Of a stretch of DNA of 5,952 nucleotides, positions 1 through 5,374 are shown piece by piece (the stretch's first letter is position 1; every line of letters begins with the position of its first letter). Below the pieces are notes generated by a model that was not told where the DNA came from, ran no database searches, and saw only the letters and a program-made list of their open reading frames with translations. Both the position numbers and the translations under genes were made by a program. Source of the DNA: Verrucomicrobiales bacterium (GTDB lineage Bacteria > Verrucomicrobiota > Verrucomicrobiia > Limisphaerales > SXQI01); the NCBI GenBank assembly GCA_028293365.1, contig JAQGOX010000635.1:1-5952 (forward strand), written 5' to 3'.

Positions 1-983
1 TAAGCTTCGCCATCCCTCAATTTCTGGTCTCGAATTTCCATGGGCCATGGCTCGTGGATATTGTCGCTTCCATTACATCGATCCTCGCGCTCCTCCTGTT
101 GCTGCGGACGTGGCGTCCCAAACAGTTGTGGAAGATGGAAAGGACGAACGAAAATGAAAAAGCGGCGATATCCTACACGAGACAGGAAATCGGACGGGCG
201 TGGGTGCCCTGGTTCGTGCTCAGCGCGTTTGTGTTTGTTTGGGGGGTCCCGTGGGTGAAAAACATGCTCAATGGATTTTCCATGATGAAGTGGAACGTCC
301 CGTGGTTGCACAATCTGGTCGTGCGAAGTGTGCCGGTCGCAATGGATGGAAAACCGGAAGCAGCAGTATTCATGTTCAATTGGCTTTCAGCCACTGGCAG
401 TGGAATTCTGGCTGCAGCGATCGTTTCGGGCATTTTTATGCGATTCCGTCCAATCGAATTGCTCCGAATTTATGGGGAGACGATTTACCGAGTAAGGCTT
501 TCGCTGCTAACGATCGCGGCAATGCTTTCACTCGGATATGTCACCAAATACTGCGGAAGCGACGCGACGTTGGGGCTGGCGCTCGCGCGAACGGGGAGTC
601 TCTACCCATTTTTCGGGACACTATTGGGGTGGCTCGGGGTCGCTCTGACAGGGTCGGATACGGCATCCAATGTTCTTTTCGGGAGCTTGCAAACGATTAC
701 CGCGAAACAAACCGGAGTCAGCCCGGTTTTGATGGCCGCCGCAAACAGTTCCGGAGGCGTCATGGGAAAAATGGTGGACGCGCAAAGCATTGTGGTGGCG
801 AGCACGGCGACGAACTGGTACGGGCACGAAGGAAAAATTTTGCGCTACGTTTTCTTTCACAGCATTGCTCTCGCAGTGTTGATGGGGTTTTTAGTTTTCC
901 TGCAAGCATACGTCAGTCCGTTTTCGAAAATGGTGGTGAAGGAGAAGGCACCGATTTCGCAATCGGCCGAACCTAAACATTGA
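1..983 (+). CDS. lldP: L-lactate permease (LldP/LctP family), C-terminal part, 5' truncated by window edge
   Basis: This is an inner-membrane carrier that, in the characterised family, takes up L-lactate (also D-lactate and glycolate) together with protons. The reading frame is open from base 3 with no start at the window edge, so the N-terminus lies outside; about 326 residues are visible, against roughly 550 in the E. coli protein, so some 40% is missing. The visible part opens with FAIPQFLVSNF and then a hydrophobic helix, matching the middle of LldP. Further hydrophobic segments follow at about 68-84, 118-145, 155-172 and 203-215 (numbered from base 3). The family signature GSDTASNVLFGSLQ is at about 217-230 and NSSGGVMGKM at about 248-257. 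A last membrane helix (about 282-304) precedes a short charged tail. The in-frame GTG at 54 is internal and not a start. No lactate-oxidation gene is visible beside it; any would lie upstream. Family assignment is secure, exact substrate is not. Confidence -1.
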   Translation, partial: SFAIPQFLVSNFHGPWLVDIVASITSILALLLLLRTWRPKQLWKMERTNENEKAAISYTRQEIGRAWVPWFVLSAFVFVWGVPWVKNMLNGFSMMKWNVPWLHNLVVRSVPVAMDGKPEAAVFMFNWLSATGSGILAAAIVSGIFMRFRPIELLRIYGETIYRVRLSLLTIAAMLSLGYVTKYCGSDATLGLALARTGSLYPFFGTLLGWLGVALTGSDTASNVLFGSLQTITAKQTGVSPVLMAAANSSGGVMGKMVDAQSIVVASTATNWYGHEGKILRYVFFHSIALAVLMGFLVFLQAYVSPFSKMVVKEKAPISQSAEPKH

Positions 984-1020
984 GATTAGAGAGTAAACTC
1001 GCTCCTCCTTCGAGCCGATT

Positions 1021-1035
1021 GGCAACCCGGTTGCC
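1021..1035 (+). other. Short inverted repeat between permease and esterase genes
   Basis: GGCAAC (1021-1026), a 3-base loop and GTTGCC (1030-1035) form a perfect 6-bp stem located 38 bp after the permease stop. It could be a weak transcription end or a mRNA 3'-end structure, but no T-run follows, so an intrinsic terminator call is not justified. The rest of the 181-bp gap (984-1164) shows no convincing promoter and no convincing gene; a longer-range CCGGTTT/AAACCGG pairing (1069-1075 with 1108-1114) is also possible. Confidence -1.
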
Positions 1036-1164
1036 CGCCTCTGCTTACCAATGAAAATTGAAGACATTCCGGTTTTCAAACGTCGATTAAGTGATTGATT
1101 TTTCGTGAAACCGGAGGAGATTTTCGGTTGCACGATCGGAGATCTTATCCCGCGCCTATAATCT

Positions 1165-2034
1165 ATGAAATTCTGGAGATTTGCACAGTCCATCATTTTC
1201 GGGCTCCTACTTTTGCCCGCGGCATTGCGCGCGCAACCAACGGAAATCCCCCTTTGGCCCAATGGCGCACCCGGTTCCGAAGGAAAGAAAGCCGCGGAAG
1301 TTGTCGAACGCGGCAAAAACGGAGAACGGAGCGTTTTTCAAGTGCACAACCCGTCCATCGCTCCCTACCTGCCCCCGCGCGCGAAAGCCACGGGCGCAGC
1401 CGTCATCGTCATTCCCGGCGGAGGCCATCGCGTGCTGGCGATCGAACACGAAGGATATAACGTCGGGCTGTGGCTTAGTGAGCACGGGATCGCGGCATTT
1501 GTGCTGAAGTATCGATTGGCCAGAGAGACGAATTCCACCTACAAAGTTGAAGTTGAGGCACTGGCAGACACACAAAGAGCAGTCCGAATGGTGCGGAGCC
1601 GCGCGCAGGAATGGGGCATTGATCCAGCCAGCGTAGGAGTGATGGGTTTCTCAGCCGGTGGCGAGCTCGCAGCACTCGCCTGTATGCGATTCGACAACGG
1701 AATACAAAGTGCAACGGATGCGGTGGAAAAGCAGAGCGACAAGCCCAACTTTCAAGCGCTGATTTACCCTGGGAATTCAAGAATCATTTCGCCCGTTAAA
1801 GAATCGCCGCCCGCGTTTCTGGTTTGCGGGTATAACGATCGGCCCGATATTTCCGAAGGACTCGCGACGGTTTATTTAAAATTCAAAACGGCTGGCGTTC
1901 CGGCCGATTTACACATCTACTCAAATACCGGTCATGGATTCGGATTACGCGCAAACAATCAAAAACCGTCTGGCAATTGGATTGTGCGATTTGACGAATG
2001 GCTTGCTGACAGTGGATTCCTAAGGAAGCAATAG
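1165..2034 (+). CDS. Exported alpha/beta-hydrolase, acetylxylan-esterase/BD-FAE-like
   Basis: Predicted secreted serine esterase of 289 residues. A Sec signal peptide is visible at 1-23 (K2, R5, then a hydrophobic core IIFGLLLLPAA, likely cleavage after ALRA). The mature protein begins with the IPLWPNGAPG block that commonly opens sugar-ester hydrolases of this group. The oxyanion-hole motif IPGGGH is at 83-88, the nucleophile elbow GFSAGG at 161-166 with Ser163, the probable acid Asp225 in CGYNDRPD, and the catalytic His257 in GHGFG, spaced as in this fold. Relatives remove acetyl or feruloyl groups from plant polysaccharides, although many are uncharacterised, so the substrate is inferred. 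The start is forced: an in-frame TAA lies at 1159-1161, directly upstream of the ATG. No Shine-Dalgarno sequence lies at normal spacing; the nearest GGAG is over 20 bases away. The next gene begins 45 bp downstream on the same strand, suggesting a shared transcript. Confidence -1.
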   Translation: MKFWRFAQSIIFGLLLLPAALRAQPTEIPLWPNGAPGSEGKKAAEVVERGKNGERSVFQVHNPSIAPYLPPRAKATGAAVIVIPGGGHRVLAIEHEGYNVGLWLSEHGIAAFVLKYRLARETNSTYKVEVEALADTQRAVRMVRSRAQEWGIDPASVGVMGFSAGGELAALACMRFDNGIQSATDAVEKQSDKPNFQALIYPGNSRIISPVKESPPAFLVCGYNDRPDISEGLATVYLKFKTAGVPADLHIYSNTGHGFGLRANNQKPSGNWIVRFDEWLADSGFLRKQ

Positions 2035-2079
2035 CCAGCCCTGGCACCCATTTATCTATTTCGCGACACATCAAAACCA

Positions 2080-3534
2080 ATGAAAATTCCCTCATTCATT
2101 ATTTTAGCCGCAGCTCTGGCGTGCTCCATAACCCCGTCCACTTTCGCGGATGACCAACCGGCCGAGACGGCCCCGAAAGCCGAAGGGCCATCCGGCAAAC
2201 AAACCATCGAGATTGCCGGAGGAAAATACGAATGCACGATCGATACCTCCGAAACGCCTGATCTGACCAGTTGGACGGAGAAAGAATTGGCACCCGTCGT
2301 CAAGGAATGGTACCCCAAGCTTGTGGAACTGCTTCCAAGCGAAGGGTTCGAGGCGCCGGCGAAGATTAGCATTGTCTTCAAAAAAGATATGCGTGGCGTG
2401 GCAGCGACCGGAGGCACGCGAATATCATGCGCGGCCGATTGGTTCAGGCCAAACCTCGAAGGCGAGGCGAAGGGCGCGGTGGTTCACGAACTCATTCATG
2501 TCGTGCAACAATATGGCCGCTCCCGCCAAAACAATCCCGACGCCACCCGGGCTCCCGGCTGGTTCGTCGAGGGCCTTGCGGATTATATTCGCTGGTACGC
2601 CTACGAACCGCAATCGCATGGAACCGATATCGTTTTGAGGAAACCGGAACGAGCCCATTACGATTCCAGTTATCGAGTCACAGCAGATTTTTTGAATTGG
2701 GTGGTGGGGAATTACGATCACGACCTCGTTAAAAAGCTAAATGCGGCAGCCCGGGAGGGAAAATATGATGAAGCCTTGTGGAAACAATACACCGGTAAAA
2801 CCGTCCAGGAATTAGGTGACGAATGGAAAACGAACCTTTCGGCGCGAGCCGCTGCCGTTGGCAACGCTCCAGAAACATCTAAAATCAACCGCCTGACTGA
2901 AGCACAGCAAAAGGAGGGTTGGAAACTGCTGTTCAACGGCAAAGATCTCAGCGGATGGCACAATTTCAAGACCAATACCGTTTGCGAAGGCTGGCAGGTT
3001 AAAGATGGTCTCCTGGCATGCATTGACCCCCATAATGCCGGCGATCTTTGCTCACAGGACGAGTTTGGAGCATTCGAATTGCAACTGGATTACAATATAT
3101 CAGTGGGAGGCAACAGTGGGATTATGTATCACGTTACCGAGAAAGGGCGAGCGGCCTGGGCGAGCGGGCCGGAATTCCAACTCGAAGATAATAAAAAAGC
3201 AGGGGATCCAATACGGTGCGGCTGGCTTTACGGACTTTATCAACCTCCGATTGATCCCAGCACGGGCAAGCCGCTCGACGCGACAAAATCGGCTGGCCAA
3301 TGGAATCACGTCCGCCTTCTCGTAACTCCCGAAAAATGTGAACACGAAATTAACGGCGTTAAATACTTTGACTATGTGATCGGGAGTGACGATTTCAATG
3401 ACAGAGTTGCCAAAAGTAAATTCGCTAAAATGCCGCTCTTTGCGAAATCGAAGACTGGGGCAGTCACTTTGCAGGGTGACCATGGACAAGTCTCTTTCCG
3501 CAATATAATGATCAAAACGTTCGACTCAAAATAG
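2080..3534 (+). CDS. Exported two-domain protein: basic-secretory-protein-type metallopeptidase fused to DUF1080 (3-keto-disaccharide hydrolase)
   Basis: This 484-residue protein has a signal peptide (1-23, likely cleavage after STFA) and an acidic/proline-rich stretch to about 40. Residues about 45-255 match the basic secretory protein family (BSP, known in plants and bacteria): the zinc-site motif HELIH at 136-140 (ligands His136 and His140, catalytic Glu137), WFVEGLADYIRW at 161-172 with Glu164 as probable third ligand, and a closing TVQELGDEW block at 241-249. After a linker, residues about 279-482 form a DUF1080 domain: GWKLLFNGKDLSGWHNF (280-296), GWQVKDGLL (304-312), GGNSGIMYHV (343-352), GPEFQLED (363-370), GWLYGLYQPP (381-390), QWNHVRLLV (407-415), and a final VSFRNIMIK (471-479). 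DUF1080 proteins include hydrolases of 3-keto-glycosides; BSP proteins are inferred peptidases. Both halves keep their core motifs, so both could be active. An alternative reading is that one half serves in binding. No Shine-Dalgarno sequence precedes the ATG. It lies 45 bp after the esterase gene and is followed by a strong hairpin. Confidence -1.
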   Translation: MKIPSFIILAAALACSITPSTFADDQPAETAPKAEGPSGKQTIEIAGGKYECTIDTSETPDLTSWTEKELAPVVKEWYPKLVELLPSEGFEAPAKISIVFKKDMRGVAATGGTRISCAADWFRPNLEGEAKGAVVHELIHVVQQYGRSRQNNPDATRAPGWFVEGLADYIRWYAYEPQSHGTDIVLRKPERAHYDSSYRVTADFLNWVVGNYDHDLVKKLNAAAREGKYDEALWKQYTGKTVQELGDEWKTNLSARAAAVGNAPETSKINRLTEAQQKEGWKLLFNGKDLSGWHNFKTNTVCEGWQVKDGLLACIDPHNAGDLCSQDEFGAFELQLDYNISVGGNSGIMYHVTEKGRAAWASGPEFQLEDNKKAGDPIRCGWLYGLYQPPIDPSTGKPLDATKSAGQWNHVRLLVTPEKCEHEINGVKYFDYVIGSDDFNDRVAKSKFAKMPLFAKSKTGAVTLQGDHGQVSFRNIMIKTFDSK

Positions 3535-3562
3535 TCGCACGCGAACCGAATCTGACTGCAAA

Positions 3563-3599
3563 GCAACTGCCCCAAAAAAAATCTTTTTGGGGCAGTTGC
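3563..3599 (+). terminator. Perfect 16-bp inverted repeat, probable terminator after the peptidase-DUF1080 gene
   Basis: Left arm 3563-3578 (GCAACTGCCCCAAAAA) and right arm 3584-3599 are exactly complementary across a 5-base loop (AAATC), beginning 28 bp after the stop codon. The stem is GC-rich at its base and A/T at its top, so the five T residues lie inside the right arm rather than after it; the bases beyond (ATTCTGCG) are not a T-run. Position and perfection support a transcription end or RNA 3'-stabilising hairpin. The lack of an external U-tract makes a classical Rho-independent mechanism less certain. The structure is symmetrical and could act on either strand. Confidence -1.
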
Positions 3600-3647
3600 A
3601 TTCTGCGCATACGGGATTATCTTTCCTCCGCATCAGGGAAAAACCGA

Positions 3648-3664
3648 TAGCAAGGGTCTTGCTA
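3648..3664. other. 7-bp inverted repeat upstream of the Tat hydrolase gene (possible operator or leader hairpin)
   Basis: TAGCAAG (3648-3654), loop GGT, CTTGCTA (3658-3664) is a perfect palindrome with a 3-base gap, 76 bp before the TTG start of the hydrolase. It could be a regulator's binding site or a hairpin in the mRNA leader. I find no confident -35/-10 pair near it, so its role is open. The wider gap (3535-3739) contains otherwise only the hairpin at 3563-3599 and no gene. Confidence -1.
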
Positions 3665-3724
3665 CACCTGAGGCAGCGATTTCGCTTCGAGAGCGCTGTT
3701 GATTGAAGGCAATACGGTGAGTTT

Positions 3725-3730
3725 GGAAAG
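3725..3730 (+). promoter_or_regulatory. Ribosome binding site supporting the TTG start at 3740
   Basis: GGAAAG ends 9 bases before the TTG codon at 3740. An in-frame TGA at 3704-3706 and the absence of any ATG, GTG or TTG between it and 3740 make this the most upstream possible start. The next in-frame TTG (3752) would leave only MSRRRFLQ before the Tat core and would sit 21 bases from this site, so 3740 is preferred. Confidence -1.
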
Positions 3731-3739
3731 CAATTACAT

Positions 3740-4699
3740 TTGAAAAAGACTTTGTCACGACGTCGTTTCTTACAATTAAGTGCAGTAGGCGCCGCGGGAA
3801 CCGCGGCGTGGGTTTCAACGTCCCAGCAGTGGACTCCTAAATTTATCCGCGAGCGATTTTCCGAAATCGGGCTCGACGTTCAGCAGGCCAAACATAAGCC
3901 GGCACCAGATAAATGGTCTGATCGGCAAATCACGGCCTCATGGCTTGGGCACTCGACTATATTGATTAACTTTTATGGGTTAACCATCCTTACGGACCCG
4001 GTTCTATTCGGGCGCGTTGGCGCGGACCTGGGATTTGGCACTTTAGGACCGAAACGGCGTGTGGCGGCCGCCCTGACGGCCAAAGAAGTTCCTCAGGTTG
4101 ACCTTGCGTTATTGTCACACGCTCATCTCGACCATTTCGACATGCCCAGCCTGAAGACACTGCGCGCCGACACACAGGTAGTTACAGCGAGTCGAACTGC
4201 TGATTTATTTTCGGGAACCAAAGTGGCAAAAAACGCCAAAGAGCTTTCGTGGGGTCAGAAGACAGTCGTCAAAACGGGCCATGGTGAAATCGAAGTTGAG
4301 GCATTTCAAGTCAAGCATTGGGGGGCTCGCTGGCGCCATGATACCTATCGGGGTTATAACGGTTACATTCTATCGCGAGGGGGGAAAAAGATCATTTTTG
4401 GCGGAGACACGGCGCTCTGCAATGGGTTCGCCGAGATTAAGAATAAGGGACCATTCGAACTGGCCTGTATGCCGATAGGAGCTTACAACCCATGGATTTA
4501 CAGCCATTGCAATCCGGAACAGGCCGTGCGCATGGCTAATGAGGCGGGGGCAAAACATATTCTGCCGATCCACCACTACACCTTCCGCTTCGGCCGTGAA
4601 TGCTGCACGGAACCTATCGAACGCCTGCAGGAAGCACTAAAACAGGAACCGGAACGCCTCGCGCTCAAGGAAGCCGGAGAAACGTTCCTGGTGGCGTAG
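3740..4699 (+). CDS. Tat-exported metallo-beta-lactamase-fold hydrolase, NAPE-PLD-like
   Basis: This 319-residue zinc-dependent hydrolase belongs to the metallo-beta-lactamase superfamily, near the NAPE-PLD/UlaG-like branch. A twin-arginine signal, SRRRFLQ at 6-12 followed by an Ala/Gly-rich stretch, predicts export of the folded protein through the Tat pathway. The fold's landmarks are in order: ASWLGHSTILI (66-76), LTDPV (84-88), the metal site SHAHLDHFD (126-134; His127, His129, Asp131, His132), His193 in VKHWGAR, Asp223 in GGDTA, and His278 in PIHHYTF. The blocks PIGAY (245-249), HCNPEQAV (256-263) and TEPIERLQEAL (290-300) closely resemble the corresponding stretch of mammalian NAPE-PLD, which cleaves N-acyl-phosphatidylethanolamine. 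All expected metal ligands are present, so it should be active. Bacterial relatives are mostly uncharacterised; a phosphodiester or lipid-like substrate is inference. Translation starts at TTG. It is separated from the upstream gene by hairpins and converges on the lipoprotein gene, so it is probably transcribed alone. Confidence -1.
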   Translation: MKKTLSRRRFLQLSAVGAAGTAAWVSTSQQWTPKFIRERFSEIGLDVQQAKHKPAPDKWSDRQITASWLGHSTILINFYGLTILTDPVLFGRVGADLGFGTLGPKRRVAAALTAKEVPQVDLALLSHAHLDHFDMPSLKTLRADTQVVTASRTADLFSGTKVAKNAKELSWGQKTVVKTGHGEIEVEAFQVKHWGARWRHDTYRGYNGYILSRGGKKIIFGGDTALCNGFAEIKNKGPFELACMPIGAYNPWIYSHCNPEQAVRMANEAGAKHILPIHHYTFRFGRECCTEPIERLQEALKQEPERLALKEAGETFLVA

Positions 4700-4725
4700 A
4701 AAAAAAGGAACTGTAACCGAATTAC
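4700..4725 (-). terminator. Weak terminator-like sequence at the end of the minus-strand lipoprotein gene
   Basis: Reading the minus strand, GTAA-TTCGG-TTAC (4725 to 4713) forms a 4-bp stem overlapping the TAA stop, followed six bases later by seven T residues (4706 to 4700). The T-run is in the right place, but the stem is short and A/T-rich, so this is a tentative call. On the plus strand the same bases give an A-run and would not terminate the convergent hydrolase gene. Confidence -1.
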
Positions 4726-5360
4726 TGCGTCTTACGGAGCTGGCTAAAATTCTGGGAGAAGACTGAGTGCAATTCGTCAGTCTTGGCCGCGGCCGGCAAC
4801 GCCTCCGCTCCATCTATGATAGCTACCTGCACAACGCCAGCGTTGACCATGGCTTGAAGTTGCCCATGATCGGTGGGGAGGCCGGGCACGTTTCCGAGCA
4901 TGGCGGTGGCTACGACAAAAACCGGGGGATGCGGCGCGTTGAGCCTCCCTCCGAGCGATTGCCAGAATTGAGGTCCACCCGCGAAAGAAACCAGCGCGCC
5001 AGCCGATGAAGATTTTTCCAGAGCTTCAGCAAAATCGGGTGCCATCAATCCAACGGAACTCATATGCATCGGGTCGCCGAGATTGGCAGATTTGGCCGTA
5101 ACGACCGAATAGCCTCTGGACTGGAGCACCGATTTGAAGGTGGTTTCAACTGTGGAAGCCGGTCCCCAACTGGCGTCCGGGGAGATGATGGCGATTTCCT
5201 TTTTTGGACCCGCGACCCGGATGACTTCGTCAGCCAGAACAGTCCCAAGAGCCACACTTGGCTCTAACAGGACTTGAACTGCCTTGCGGGTGCAGGAACT
5301 GGTGGCAAACAACAGCGTTGCCGCCAGCCAAATGGAACTATGGAACTTGAAACAGGACAT
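4722..5360 (-). CDS. Putative lipoprotein of unknown function, possible periplasmic-binding-like fold
   Basis: I do not recognise this 212-residue protein. Its N-terminus has Lys5, a hydrophobic run IWLAATLLFAT (10-20) and a lipobox-like TSSC ending at Cys23, so it should be lipid-anchored; Thr rather than Leu at the -3 position makes this a non-classical but acceptable lipobox. The mature part alternates predicted strands and helices: KEIAIISPDASWG (54-66) then a helix and GYSVVTAK (83-90), later GALVSFAGG (121-129), PPVFVVATAM (145-154) and GVVQVAIIDGAEALP (175-189). This pattern suggests a Rossmann-like or periplasmic-binding-protein domain, perhaps ligand or peptide binding; that is inference. 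The length is short for a full two-lobe binding protein. The ATG follows the stop of the prepilin-like gene by 14 bases without an evident Shine-Dalgarno sequence, which suggests co-transcription and possibly coupled translation. Its stop is 22 bp from that of the convergent hydrolase. Confidence -1.
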   Translation of the reverse strand: MSCFKFHSSIWLAATLLFATSSCTRKAVQVLLEPSVALGTVLADEVIRVAGPKKEIAIISPDASWGPASTVETTFKSVLQSRGYSVVTAKSANLGDPMHMSSVGLMAPDFAEALEKSSSAGALVSFAGGPQFWQSLGGRLNAPHPPVFVVATAMLGNVPGLPTDHGQLQAMVNAGVVQVAIIDGAEALPAAAKTDELHSVFSQNFSQLRKTQ

Positions 5361-5374
5361 TGCTCAGAAACAGC

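Noticed and set aside
200..976. A 258-codon ORF in another frame inside the permease gene
   Set aside because: Its composition (Arg, Gly, Cys-rich) is that of a frame-shifted shadow, while the overlapping frame matches lactate permease throughout.
1051..1098. A 15-codon ORF (MKIEDIPVFKRRLSD) in the gap before the esterase gene
   Set aside because: No ribosome binding site, very short, and no leader-peptide feature such as runs of one amino acid or an attenuator hairpin.
1157..1162. A perfect TATAAT just upstream of the esterase start
   Set aside because: As a -10 box it would place transcription start after the ATG at 1165, and the only -35-like sequence (TTGCAC at 1128-1133) is 23 bp away, too far. 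Probably coincidence.
891..1316. A 141-codon antisense ORF across the permease/esterase gap
   Set aside because: It overlaps two well-supported genes on the other strand, has no recognisable domain, and looks like a codon-bias shadow.
2080..2160. A lipoprotein reading of the peptidase-DUF1080 N-terminus using Cys15 (ALAC)
   Set aside because: The hydrophobic stretch before Cys15 is short and the -3 residue is Ala; the Sec cleavage after STFA at residue 23 fits better.
3790..3808. An 8-bp GC-only inverted repeat (CGCCGCGG-GAA-CCGCGGCG) near the start of the hydrolase gene
   Set aside because: It encodes the Gly/Ala-rich part of the Tat signal, where GCG/GCC and GGA codons produce such symmetry easily; it could slow ribosomes, but nothing supports a function.
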